Positions 1 to 10,136 of a stretch of 32,765 bases of DNA are shown here, in pieces. Origin of the DNA: Euprymna scolopes (taxonomy: Eukaryota; Mollusca; Cephalopoda; Sepiida; Sepiolidae); assembly GCA_024364805.1 (NCBI GenBank), contig CM044489.1:127919394-127952158 (forward strand), written 5' to 3'. Both the position numbers and the translations under genes were made by a program. Each line of letters begins with the position of its first letter. Positions within the stretch are counted from its first letter, which is position 1. The notes beneath the pieces are model-generated. The model worked only from the letters and a program-made list of their open reading frames with translations. It made no database searches and was not told the origin of the DNA.

Positions 1-340
1 CTATTATGACCCCTTAAAATTTATTATTTTGGGCTCAAGTATAAAGTTAGATCCATGTGCGAGGAATCTATATCTAAAATGTCAAGTGTGTTGACCCAAA
101 ATTATCGGAGGAGTTTTGTAGAGTTCTCAAAGGTCAAATCGTTGAAATTTGACCCCTAAATCGCCAAATTTCTGGCCAAAAACCGATCACATCGATTTTC
201 CCCAATCTCGGTACCCTGTATATCAAATTCGAGTCTGTAGACTAAAAATTGACAGAGTTATTGCGTAGGGAAATGTACACACACAGGCACATAGACACAC
301 ACAGACAGACATTTCACTTTTATAGATATATAGATATAGA
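1..340 (-). mobile_element. Helitron-like repeat, 5' end fragment
   Basis: Read on the minus strand, this begins near 326-340 with TCTATA and a short A-run, followed by a GTCTGTCTGTGTGTG tract. The units at 3960 and 4423 open in the same style. Its inner part includes taaggggtcataat at the window start, which also resembles those units (aaggggtcataat near 4155). The left end is cut by the window edge. A TC start is a known Helitron 5' feature, but no Rep/helicase coding is present, so the class is inferred. It could be another non-autonomous repeat that shares this head. Confidence 0.35.
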
Positions 341-430
341 TATATATATACTGACAAATTGATGCACTTTACAAACCTGGATGCATATTCACAGAGCAAA
401 ATAAACAGAAGAAAAAGAATAAAGAACGCG

Positions 431-520
431 TGAGGGTGGAAAACAGAAAGAGAGAGAAAGAGAGAGAGAGGACGAGAGAGACAGAGAGAGAGAGAGACAG
501 AGAGCGACAGAGAGTGGGGG
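431..520. repeat. GA-rich simple repeat
   Basis: An imperfect (GA)n/(GAGAGACA)n purine tract. The reading frame across it (R/E-rich peptide) is a translation of the repeat, not a gene. Confidence 0.9.
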
Positions 521-1254
521 GAGCAAGTAGTGCAATTTACATGTTCCTACCGAACTTGCGCTGTGCTAACGTGTCCTCTTTCGTATCGGCATTAATGCTA
601 ACCAGAAGGAATAAAGAGCTTTGAAGAACAGAGAGGGGTTGAAGGTGGGCCAACATTCGGGGACGATTGATTAGCGGTTGCTTGAAGCATGACTAAAGTG
701 GCAGCGGCCGAATTCTTGAAGGAATAGTGTGGAAATAAATAGAGAAAGAAAAGAGAATCCATACCGAAATAGACGAAGTAAAGACCCACCGATCAAATTC
801 GTATTTCGGCTTGCCACATTCTAAAACGGACACCTACACCCGCACCGCCCCATAATATTCTACCCTATCGACCAAATACCTTAATTCGATAAACACCTCG
901 TACCTTTCTTTCCTTTCCTCTCTGCATCAAAGATTCTCTGAGCAAGTAATCAGGTAGGAGTCAAGGCAGTCTCAACCATAGAGCGGGAAGTGGGGGAGAG
1001 TTAGTTTGAAGATAGTGTCCTCAATTGGGGCTTCAGGAAGGTGAGCGAACGGAAGGAGAGAAAAGGTGCAGCTGTAAATAAAAGGAAGAGCATATCAATT
1101 TATGCGAGTGGAATGCTGCACAATACTTGACTGACGCTGATAGGGAAGACAATAGGTGCAGTAGCTCGTTTCTACTAAAGTAGCAATACAAGTAAAAATA
1201 CATTTCGTATACAGATCTTTACAAGAGATAAATCGGCGATTTTATTTTCCCTAC
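521..1254. other. Unassigned intergenic stretch
   Basis: No long reading frame, no recognisable protein remnant and no clear repeat. Base composition is more balanced than in the AT-rich flanks. I see nothing that can be named here. Confidence 0.5.
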
Positions 1255-1259
1255 TTGAA

Positions 1260-1287
1260 TACACATACACACACACACAAACACACA

Positions 1288-1328
<41 letters not shown>

Positions 1329-1330
1329 TA
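1260..1330. repeat. (AC)n-(TA)n compound microsatellite
   Basis: An AC-repeat with a few interruptions passes directly into a TA-repeat. It abuts the 3' side (minus-strand sense) of the hammerhead-bearing repeat at 1331, so it may be the tail of that element. Confidence 0.95.
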
Positions 1331-1460
1331 TAGTAATCCACATACAGTACTGTTTCGCTGTTTCGCAGCTCATCAGTGCGGCTAGACAAGCGACTACCGC
1401 GAGCCCATATGACAGTCGGAGCTTCTACCCGTTGCACTATAGGCTGCTGCTGTGCAGGTA
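1331..1460 (-). mobile_element. SINE-like repeat with hammerhead ribozyme, copy 1
   Basis: On the minus strand the repeat has an A-box-like motif (TAGTGCAACGGG, complement of 1428-1439). A region where a B box should lie is poorly conserved. A complete hammerhead fold follows (1338-1381), and the element runs into a TA/AC microsatellite. The segment from TCTAG to TGTGG matches the two copies at 28362-28860 with scattered differences, including changes that preserve pairing. This is a diverged member of that family. The tRNA origin of this copy is less secure than for the other two. Confidence 0.55.
1338..1381 (-). ncRNA. Hammerhead ribozyme, type I, copy 1
   Basis: In RNA sense (minus strand) the parts follow in the required order. 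They are a stem I 5' strand CCGCA, core CUGAUGA (complement of 1370-1376), stem II GCUG/CAGC closing a CGAAA loop, core GAAA (1353-1356), the palindromic stem III CAGUACUG (1345-1352), cleavage dinucleotide UA, and a stem I 3' strand UGUGG. Every invariant core base is present. Cleavage would fall after the A at 1343. A stem III with no loop is poor as a monomer and suggests cleavage from a dimer, as known for short-stem-III hammerheads in retroelements. Activity is inferred. Confidence 0.8.
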
Positions 1461-1587
1461 GTGAATTAACAATGTTTTGAAATTGTCCAGCTACCTAAGC
1501 TTAATTTGTTTACACAAAGAACATCGCTTCATACGCTAATGGTAATCTGTATATCACTTCCCAATATGCTGCACCCAAGATACGGAG

Positions 1588-1592
<5 letters not shown>

Positions 1593-1666
<74 letters not shown>
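1593..1666. repeat. (TA)n microsatellite
   Basis: An uninterrupted TA repeat of about 74 bp. A G-rich run lies shortly after it, near 1696-1710. Confidence 0.95.
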
Positions 1667-1667
<1 letters not shown>

Positions 1668-1669
1668 TT

Positions 1670-2263
1670 GGCGTTGCCAGATTGAAACATATTGGCGGGC
1701 GGGGGGGGGTTGGTCAACTAATATTTATGACACATCGAAATCCTAACTTTACAATTTTCACGTTAAATTTATGAACGGATAAACCACATCCATATCTGTC
1801 TTTGAAAATTAAACAGGAAATAACTTTAATAGCGTAATGGGCAAATATCTCACACTTATTAAATACATAAACTTACTTCTGTTTTTTAAAGCAACTTGTG
1901 TCAGCTAATGATAATTTAAAATAAATTAAATTACCTATAAATTAAATTATAACTAAATTAAATAAATCAATTATAAATAATGTTTTTAAGTAGAACAATT
2001 AAAGCAAATATATGACAATAAATAATTAATGGCTTTGAGTTAATTGTTAAAATATATTTTCTTTAATGTAATTTGTAAATAAGCTTAGTTTTTGCATGTA
2101 GATTTCGTTAGAATAAATAGTATGTATAGAAATCATACTGGAATGAAAGTGTGTAAATGTTCGTTTTCAGTATTTCAGTTTTTTTTATATATATTAATGA
2201 AATAGTGAACAAACAAACAAACAAACAGAGTGAAATAAGACTTTACTATAATATACATGCATG

Positions 2264-2264
<1 letters not shown>
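1670..2264. other. AT-rich unassigned stretch
   Basis: Very AT-rich, with many taaat/aaatta runs and an (AAAC)n run at 2209-2226. No coding remnant recognised. Confidence 0.5.

Positions 2265-2266
<2 letters not shown>

Positions 2267-2332
<66 letters not shown>
2267..2332. repeat. (TA)n microsatellite
   Basis: A TA repeat preceded by a short ATGC/ATGT patch. The IYIYIY reading frame here is spurious. Confidence 0.95.
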
Positions 2333-2336
<4 letters not shown>

Positions 2337-2848
2337 ATGGGTGTATAACTAAGACCTATTTTTTAACTAAAAAAAAACTAAAACGCTGGGGAGCTACGAA
2401 GACGTAAATAGTACCATTAAAACGAGTGACATTTTATACCCCAGAAGTCTACATAGGCAGCAATATTCTTCATGTACCTTTTCCAGCCTGTTAAAAGTGC
2501 GGGGAGTGCTTTTTCAATCACATCTCTGTTACCACTAGGAGATCGAGGAATCCATCACCTTACTGCGCTGATAATCATTGTAAACGTTCAACAAGTAAAG
2601 GTGAATGTTTATCAGTTCAATTTTTATCCCCACTCAATGAAGCATCTCTGCTTCTTACGCACGCTGAAGACACGAGCTGCTTTTCTAGAGTCGAATACCG
2701 CCAATACTTGCAACAGAGAAGGACGCTTTTAGATAATTATTGCATAAGTTCAGTCATCCTAACAATGTCATTTGAAATCCACTGGCATTCATTCTGACGG
2801 AATAAGATAAGAGGAATTAATCACAGACAAGTTCACACACCTTTTTTT
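2333..2848. other. Unassigned stretch
   Basis: An open frame of 86 codons (2472-2732, plus) has no recognised domain and no supporting gene structure. I do not call it a gene. It ends at the A/T-rich tail of the LINE fragment at 2849. Confidence 0.4.
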
Positions 2849-3045
2849 TTACATGGGAGTCACCACCTATCAAGGCCCGAAGACCACTCAGGGATAAGGT
2901 TTATTGTGTGTACAGTAATCAATGAGATAGTAATGTAGTAATCATTAGTATTGGGGGTTTTGATAGAGTGTCTTACTTAAGGGGGCTGTTTGTCAGGAGT
3001 TTGTTTATGTTGGACTTGAAGACGTTCAAGTTGTAGTCAGGTTCA
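2849..3045 (-). mobile_element. LINE 3' fragment (Jockey/CR1 group)
   Basis: Matches the 3' end of the longer LINE at 23757-25158 in the same orientation. It has a T-run (A tail in element sense), then the conserved tail containing the CTTATC...GATAAG stem-loop, the 3' UTR with acttaaggggg, and the last codons up to the gttgtagtc block. It is 5'-truncated at about 3045. The match is clear by eye but diverged, so the insertion is old. Confidence 0.8.
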
Positions 3046-3179
3046 CAAGTGAACGCATCGACACACGCACGTATATATCCATAGATGTTACTACATTGTT
3101 TCCTATATTTATTGGAAAGCGTGCTCATTGTGACTAATAGAGTTTATGCAGATTTCAAACTAAAGACATGTTGGAAACA

Positions 3180-3543
3180 TCCGCTCGTCTGAACTCCAAT
3201 CTCTGGTCCCCCTTGCCAATCTTTCACGAAAAACACCCGTCTAGCTGAATCCACTGTGAAAAATTTCCCCCACTCTAAAGCTGTGCCTAAATCAAAACGC
3301 GGATTCCATGAACAAAGCTTCTTTCTTAGAACTGCACGCATATGGAACTCTGTTCCGTCTGCCTGCTTCCCACCGGACTACAACTTGGATGTCTTTAAGT
3401 CCAATGTTAACAAATTCCTAATGAACCGCCCCTTAAGTAAACACTTCATCAAATCTCCACACTAATGTAATGTACTTGCAATAACTCTTATCACTGAGTG
3501 GCTTCCTGGCCTTGATAAGTGGTGATCACTGTGTAAAAAAAGA
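3180..3543 (+). mobile_element. LINE 3' fragment, opposite orientation
   Basis: Reads forward from the RT C-terminal region into the 3' UTR. The frame at 3256-3465 gives the tail with SFFLRTARIWNSVP, then the stop. The stem-loop tail (about 3487-3520) and an A-run at 3535-3543 follow. It corresponds nearly codon for codon to 23858-24110 (minus) of the longer copy. The FFLRTARLWNSLP-type motif is typical of Jockey/CR1-group LINE C-termini. The fragment is 5'-truncated and lacks the RT core. Confidence 0.85.
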
Positions 3544-3959
3544 AGCTATTTAGCCAAATCTATAAATCCTATAAAATATGGTGTATATATTTATTCTTCC
3601 TGTCCAGAAACACACTTGAAAACAAAGGTTTATACAAACTTAAAATCCAACTTTTCTCAAATATGAGGAAGCGAACGGTGGTATTACTTTTGTATAAGTG
3701 TGTATTCATTTAAAATCGTGGGTCTTAGATTTGCACCGGAATACATACACGTCAAAGGTGACGTTTTACGTTATTTTTCATTATTTTTCAAACATTAAAC
3801 TAATTAAACGCACATTTTTCTGTGGCATGAACTTTTCCTGTTAATCCAATAGTGAAACTTATTATTCAATCCCAGCACACGATATTTTAATAATTGGCAA
3901 GACAATATGCAATAAAAGAGACGTTTACGTGTCAACAATAAGAAAATAAAACACCTAAA
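3544..3959. other. Unassigned AT-rich stretch
   Basis: No recognisable repeat or coding remnant between the LINE tail and the first Helitron-like unit. Confidence 0.4.
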
Positions 3960-4415
3960 TCTTATATTAAAATAAATTAAATTAAATATAAATTAAATTG
4001 TCTATATGTTTGTCTGTGTGTCTGTCTGTTTCTAAATTTTCAAACTTTGTCTTCACCTAAAGTAAAAGTCGCAGAGCGGCGCTAGGGGCCTCAAATTATT
4101 GGACTTTTATCGACACTTCTTTTATGGGTCTTTAGCCGGTTAAAAACGTTTTAAGGGGTCATAATTGAAAAAAAACAAAACTTTTTACATTTTGACATTC
4201 ATCTTTGTTTAGTTTTAATTTTTAATTTTTAGTCAGTCCATATACTTGTCACGTTGCTACAGAGGTAACCTAACCAGCTTTGAATGTTATGGTTTCTGTT
4301 TTGGTTTCGATTCTTTTGGAACACGACTCTATAATAATGTATATGAAATCTGAACAAATAAAAATAACATATTTAACCGTGGTTACGCACGGACAAAGCC
4401 GAGCACGTCTCGATA
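3960..4415 (+). mobile_element. Helitron-like non-autonomous unit 1
   Basis: Starts after an A with TCTTATATTAAAA, then a gtctgtgtgtctgtctg tract. It contains aagtcgcagagcggcgctagg and ends with a small GC hairpin and gATAG before T. It repeats in tandem as unit 2, with blocks in the same order. A tRNA-like part (about 4248-4310) holds ctacagaggtaac and ggtttcgattc, resembling A and B boxes. TC start, 3' hairpin and A/T insertion fit a Helitron derivative, but there is no Rep/helicase, so the class is inferred. Confidence 0.45.
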
Positions 4416-4422
4416 GTGTTAA

Positions 4423-4837
4423 TCTAATTTATAAAACTCACTATGTCTGTTTGTATGCCTATCTGTCTGTCTCCATATTTTCAAACTTCATCTCAACCAA
4501 AACTCAAAGTCGCAGAGCGCCGCTAGGTGCCCCAAATAAGTTGATTTTTTATAGACAGTTTTTCATGGGTCTTTATTCAGTTAAAATAGTTGTAAGGGAT
4601 CAAAACATCATATATATTTTTAATCAGTATATATGACTGTCACATTGGTACAGTGGTAACGTCACCAGCTACGAATGCTACAGATTTGCTTTCGATTTTG
4701 ATTCTAGCTGGTGGCACATAATTACTTTTTTTTTACTTTTGAAATCACGACGATATAAAAATAAATATCAAATCCGAACAAATTAAAATATCATATTTAA
4801 GTGTATTTTACGACCGAGAAAATCCCCCCTCTGCTAA
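4423..4837 (+). mobile_element. Helitron-like non-autonomous unit 2
   Basis: A head-to-tail relative of unit 1. It starts A|TCTAATTTATAAAA, followed by tatgtctgtttgtatgcc, then the aagtcgcagagcgccgctagg block and ggatcaaaac. A tRNA-like segment at about 4639-4715 has an A-box-like tggtacagtggtaac and a B-box-like ttcgattttgattc. It ends CTAA before T, matching the CTRR|T Helitron rule. Only 7 bp separate it from unit 1, so it is either an insertion beside a relative or a rolling-circle tandem. Confidence 0.5.
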
Positions 4838-5461
<624 letters not shown>

Positions 5462-5553
5462 TGAGGTTGCTATTTTCCAAAGATAGGGTAACCAGTGAAA
5501 TATAACGAGGTTCATATAAGAGTGCTTAATACATAAATAGAGCAGGTTAATGT

Positions 5554-6070
5554 TGTCTTTACATAAGCAGTAGTTTGTTTCTACACGGTCATGAGCATGT
5601 TTCGATATACTAGTATTTACTTACTTGAGACCTCATCAAGCAACAACCCTTATTTTCGAAAACGGAATTCTAAATGAAGAGCGAAAGTCTATCCTCAGCC
5701 AAAAGAAGGTTTTTTTTAATCATGAATGTGAAGAACAGGGTTGAATTGGGTGCGAATTTATTAGTTTATTCGTTCTCGTATCTGTTTATTTACTTATTTA
5801 TTGGTGACTTCATTCATTTTCGTGTTGGTGTTAGGGGTTAGAGTTTGTGGGATGAGGGAATTAGGTTCTAAATCTAGGGCTATACAGATGTTATCTTTGA
5901 CAAGGAAAGGGATCGTTCGTCCATGTCTGAGACTTTCACGTATCAGTGTGTCATAAAATCTTACTTAAACAAAATCGGTTATTTTTGGACCTCCCCAATA
6001 TCAATTTTTCTTTCGTTTGGTCATTTAATATTGATTCATTAATTTATGTATTAGAAAATTTATTAAAGAC
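5554..6070 (-). repeat. Left arm of Penelope-like inverted repeat
   Basis: The 3' non-coding region of the minus-strand element. It pairs with 7325-8057 read in reverse, broken by one large gap (right-arm segment 7437-7670). The arms differ at scattered positions, so they separated some time ago. Confidence 0.85.
5576..5645 (-). ncRNA. Hammerhead ribozyme, Penelope-like element, left arm
   Basis: In minus-strand sense it has a stem I strand UGUUGC (complement of 5640-5645), a core UUGAUGA that fits CUGANGA at six of seven positions, and stem II with GGUC opening. Stem II also has an inner AAGUA/UACUA-type helix around an AGUAAA loop. An intact GAAA follows, then a stem III starting CAUG and ending GUG, cleavage dinucleotide UA, and the other stem I strand GAAACA (5576-5581). 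The right arm holds the same 70-nt structure with different substitutions. Both appear to descend from one intact type I hammerhead. Confidence 0.7.
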
Positions 6071-6189
6071 TTTTTTAACGATGGTAATTGCAAAATTCAG
6101 GATATATGTTATTTATAAACTTATGATGGTTAAATTTAGCCTTTTTTATGCATGCTTTTACTCAGGAAAAGTGTAGTTTTTGGATTTCG

Positions 6190-7325
6190 TTAATGATGGA
6201 CCTGAGGAGGTTGGGATGTGCAGCTGTTCCACTGTTTGATATTGCATATGGGTCGTGTTGGAGTATAATATATTAGAGAGTAATTCGCAAGTGAGAGAGC
6301 AGATGTGATTTGTAATGCCTGCAATTTATGGAGGTTTCTTGTTTCTTATTTAAGAGTTTATCCCTATCCTTTAATTTTGTGATAAATAGTTTTTTATTTA
6401 AGCAAAAATGCAAGCTGAATTTAGTGACTGGCAAGGGTTTGCTTTTTTAGGATGTGCCATTCAACAATAGGTGTCAAGTTTTTACTCGTTATATCATTCT
6501 AGTATGTAGCTATATCTTACCTTTGTAATTTGGGTTTAGGAAAGAGCTTTTGTGGCATTGTATTCTGTTTAAAGGTGTTATTAGTTTGGCCGATGTAGGA
6601 TTTGTAAGTGGTGGGGTCTTCCTTGGCCCTAATATTTGCTTGATAAATTACAGAGTTTGTGAGACATTTTCCCTTAAGGGACACTTGGATTTATTAATAC
6701 AGTTGCACGTTTTTGTTACCCTGTTCCCTAAATTGTGTTCTGTGTCGTTGCTTAAAATTTTTTATTATGTTTTTTTTATTATCTTTTCTAAGTTATTGCC
6801 GCAACTGTAGCTCAGTTTGATGGTGTTTTTGTTGAATATTTTGTGGAGTATGTTGCTGGGGGGAATGTAGTTTAATGAGATTAATGAATTTTCTACCCAA
6901 GTTGGTTTTGACCATTTAGTTGAACGGAGGAGTAAACCAAATGATTTTCCTTTTACGGGTTTTTCTAAATGGGGTGTTATTACTTGAGGGTTCTATATAT
7001 ATTTAATTTGGTTTCCTTATATCCACTGTTAACTAGGGATTTGTTGTAAAAATCTGTGTGTTTATTGAATATTTCCTTGGATGAGGAGTTTGAGCTAATT
7101 CTACTACTAATGGATCTAGGTATATGTTTAATTATAACTTTAGGGTGGTTAGAGAGGGGGTGGACATATAAAGGGTTACTGTTCTATTTTCAATAGGGTT
7201 CATAAATCCCTTTGTTTAGGTTGAGTGTACATCTAGGAAGTGGACTATTTTAATGTTCGAGTCAAGGGATCCCATCGGAACGTCAAAGGGTCCGCTTGAG
7301 GTTTAATCCATTGCTCGTTCCCACT
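6190..7325 (-). pseudogene. Penelope-like RT C-terminus plus GIY-YIG endonuclease remnant
   Basis: Conceptual minus-strand reading shows, in order, FLDVTL (RT end, about 7240), SGYKETKL, a block ending NTIKLSYSC (about 6800-6890), a Cys-rich CNC...CPL patch (about 6690), YKSYIGQTNNTFK (the GIY-YIG region, about 6600), and a C-terminal LNK...CRH-like patch (about 6320). This order is characteristic of endonuclease-bearing Penelope-like elements. The RT catalytic core is missing because the element is 5'-truncated. The reading frame is heavily broken. It is a fossil and makes no product. Confidence 0.85.
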
Positions 7326-8057
7326 TTTAATAAATTTACTAATACACAGATTAATGAGTCAACATTAAATGAACAAACTAAAGAGAAATCGATATTGGAG
7401 AGGTACAAAAATAACCGATTTTGTTTAAGTAAGATAAAACCAAACTATTAAATGATACCACCTTCTCTTCTACTTTTCTTAATCCCCCTTCCTTCTTCCC
7501 CATTCCATCTCCCCCTTCCACCTTACTTCATTTCTCTTTTTACGCTTCTAACCCTTCTTCCCTCCCTTCAAACGTTCACTGGAAGCCCAGACAACATTTA
7601 ACAGACCGGGGTAAATTCCTAACGTCTTCTCAGATTTAAGCATATTGAATTGAAATACACTTAAAAAAGAGATTTTTATGACACATTGACCCGTGAAAGT
7701 CTCAGACATGGAGGAACGAGCCCTTTCCTTGTCAAAGATAACATCTGTATAGCCCTAGATTTAGAACCTAATCCTCTCAACCCACAAACTCTAACCCCTA
7801 ACACCAACACGAAAATGAATAAAGTCACCGATAAATAAGTAAATAAACAGATACGAGAATGAATAAACTAATAAATTCGCACCCAATTCAACCCTGTTCT
7901 TCACACATGATAAAAAAAGCCTTCTTTCGCTCTTCAGTTAGACTTCCGTTTTCGAAAATAAGGGGTGTTGCCTAATGATGTCTCTAGTAAGTAAATACTA
8001 GTTGACCAAAACATGCTTATGACTGTGTAGCAACAAACTATTGCTTATGTAAAGACA
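7325..8057 (+). repeat. Right arm of Penelope-like inverted repeat
   Basis: A plus-oriented copy of the element's 3' non-coding region, joined head to head to the minus-oriented coding part near 7325. It retains a C/T-rich segment (7460-7570) that the left arm lacks. Either the left arm lost it or the right arm gained it. Confidence 0.85.
7966..8035 (+). ncRNA. Hammerhead ribozyme, Penelope-like element, right arm
   Basis: Stem I is UGUUGC (7966-7971) with GCAACA (8030-8035), six perfect pairs. The core CUAAUGA (7972-7978) matches CUGANGA at six of seven bases. Stem II contains GUC/GAC and UAGUA/UACUA around an AGUAAA loop. The second core (8008-8011) reads AAAA instead of GAAA. Stem III runs CA...UG and UA sits at the cleavage site. 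Two core departures make this copy probably inactive, but comparison with the left arm makes the ancestral fold clear. Confidence 0.7.
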
Positions 8058-8524
8058 AATATATGTATATATATATATATAGATAGATAGATAAATATAT
8101 TATATATATATAGTTAGTTTGAATGGCTTTGCGTCATTTATAAACAAAAATGAAAAGAACACTGTTTCAATTCTTTAAGTTGATTAATATAATAAATAAC
8201 TTATTGCAGATTTAGCATTCATATAAGCCAATTTACTGCTGCAAAAATTCATAAATACCGAGAGAAGATCAACTGCATAAACGTGAAACATACACTAGGA
8301 ACGTGAACTTAAATTGCTGAATACAAAAATAAGATAATCATGTAACTGTTTCGTAAATTTAAAAATAGCACAACTATTAAATTACACATCCACATAAATA
8401 AATGTAGACATGATTCAGTTTCCAATTAAGTAATTTTCTTCCTGAATCATCAAATTTTATCCCAATAACCAGCATAATGAAAAATTATCGTGGTGTTTTC
8501 TCACTCTACACGTCAGTCACTTAA
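8058..8524. other. Unassigned stretch with TA/TAGA microsatellite
   Basis: A TA/TAGA simple repeat at 8060-8112, then AT-rich sequence without coding remnants. Confidence 0.5.
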
Positions 8525-8569
8525 TTCTTATCTGTAAGTTGCTTCTAAGCCTAGATAAGTGGTGACGCC
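8525..8569 (+). mobile_element. Short LINE 3' tail
   Basis: About 45 bp matching the stem-loop tail of the LINE family at 3180-3543 and 23757-25158, including CTTATC...GATAAGTGGTGA. It is extremely 5'-truncated, or shared by a SINE that uses the same LINE tail. It runs directly into the (TA)n tract. Confidence 0.6.
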
Positions 8570-8679
<110 letters not shown>

Positions 8680-8700
8680 GCCCCGTAAAAGTTTACGATA

Positions 8701-8880
8701 CATATTTGAAACTGTCAGTTTTTGTATTTCATGCTTCAACATTGTAATGACACTTTTTATAAACATAGAAAATGTATTGAAACTAAGATAGAAACAGTGG
8801 AAAAATAAAGAAAAATAACAGTTTAACACAAGGCGAAGAGAAAACTCAATAATTAGCACCGCAAAAAGTTTACACACATA
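8701..8880 (+). repeat. Left terminal inverted repeat of Tc1 element
   Basis: Pairs with 10137-10316 in reverse. Shared blocks include cagtttttgtatttc, acatagaaaatgtattgaaa and aaaactcaataattagca. Confidence 0.9.
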
Positions 8881-9111
8881 TCAAATTCATTAGATTTCTC
8901 AATTATTTTATGACGATTTATCATGGTAACATGCTTAGAAACTTCTATAATGTTCAGGAATATGCAATGGTGTTGTGAGACCGGATCTTACCCCATAATG
9001 GACTCGTCCAGATCCTATATAATCCCCACAACAAATAGACATCGAAGTAAGCAATTAGTAAAAGTATTGCGTCATTCTTTATCTAATAACCGTATTGAAT
9101 GCAATCACATC

Positions 9112-10091
9112 ATGGGAAAGAATATACAGATTGGTCAAGAGCTCAGAAAACGAATTGTAAGTCTTCATCAAAGTGGACTCGGATATAGAACAATATCCAA
9201 ATAATTGATGGTTCCATTGAATTCTGTTGTAAAAATAATTCGGCACTGGAAGTCTCATAAATCAACACTTCCTTTGGCCAGATCAGATCCGCCCTGAAAA
9301 ATAACCAAACGTTCTGAAAGGTTATTTACAAGGAAGGGTATGGATTTGCCTAGAATTACTTTTGAAGAGCTACAGAATGACTTAGAGAAAACTGAAATTA
9401 AAGTTAGCAATGATACAATCAGTAGAACCCTTCACCTTAAAGACATCTATAGATCAGCAAGGAGAACGCCTATTCTTTAGCCAACCCATGTTCGTGATAG
9501 GCGTGATTTTGCAAATGAGTATGCAAGCAAGCCTCTAGAGTTTTGGCATAACGTACTTTCGTCAGATGAGAACAAAATTGAATTGCTTGGTATTCCGAAA
9601 ACACCGAAAGTTTCGAGTAAAAAAGGTACTGAATACCAATCCAAAAAAACATTCCAACAGTAAAATTTGGAGGAGGATCCACTTTGATCTTGGGTTGTTT
9701 TAGTGCACGAAGTATAGGAAAAGTGGAAATGATAAAAGGAAAAATGGATGGAGCACTTTATAGGAGTATCTTGGGGAAAAACCTTAAAGAAATTGTGAAG
9801 TTGCTCAAATTGAAATCAGACTGGACCTTTCAGCATGATAATGATCCAAAACACACTGCGAAACTCACACAAAATTAGTTTAATTCAAATAAAGTGAATG
9901 TTTTGAAGTGGCCTAGTCAATCTCACGATCTCAACCCTATAGAGAATTTATGGGGAGAATTGAAATTACGGGTCCATAGAAGAGAACCTTATAATCTGCC
10001 AGAATTGAAAAGAATTTGTGTGGAAGAATTGAATAAAATAACACAAAACACATGTAAGAAGTTCGTAGATTACTCAAAACGCATGCTGTAA
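9112..10091 (+). pseudogene. Tc1 transposase (DD34E), broken
   Basis: Starts MGKNIQIGQELRKRI with an N-terminal helix-turn-helix (residues about 5-40). The catalytic triad is still visible: D of SSDENKI (9565), D of QHDNDPKH (9837) and E of NPIENLW (9942), with 34 residues between the last two. In-frame stops occur near 9202, 9295, 9478 and 9876. One frameshift lies between 9570 and 9684, because the C-terminal half continues in another frame. The start is the first Met before the conserved helix-turn-helix, and the end is the natural stop at 10089. No functional enzyme is made. Confidence 0.93.
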
Positions 10092-10136
10092 CCAACAATA
10101 ATGCTTATGGTACAAAATACTAGATACTATTTTGTA

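Larger units (their letters stand above)
5554..8057 (-). mobile_element. Penelope-like element, decayed, with inverted terminal arms
   Basis: Minus-strand coding traces (6190-7325) show the end of a Penelope-type RT followed by a GIY-YIG endonuclease. Outside them, the 3' non-coding region (5554-6070) is repeated in inverse orientation at 7325-8057. Shared blocks include tgtctttacataagca at both outer edges and aacaaaatcggttatt near the inner edges. Each arm carries a hammerhead ribozyme, a known feature of this family's terminal repeats. The right arm has about 230 bp (about 7437-7670, partly C/T-rich) that the left arm lacks. The element is 5'-truncated, carries many breaks and looks old. 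Confidence 0.85.
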
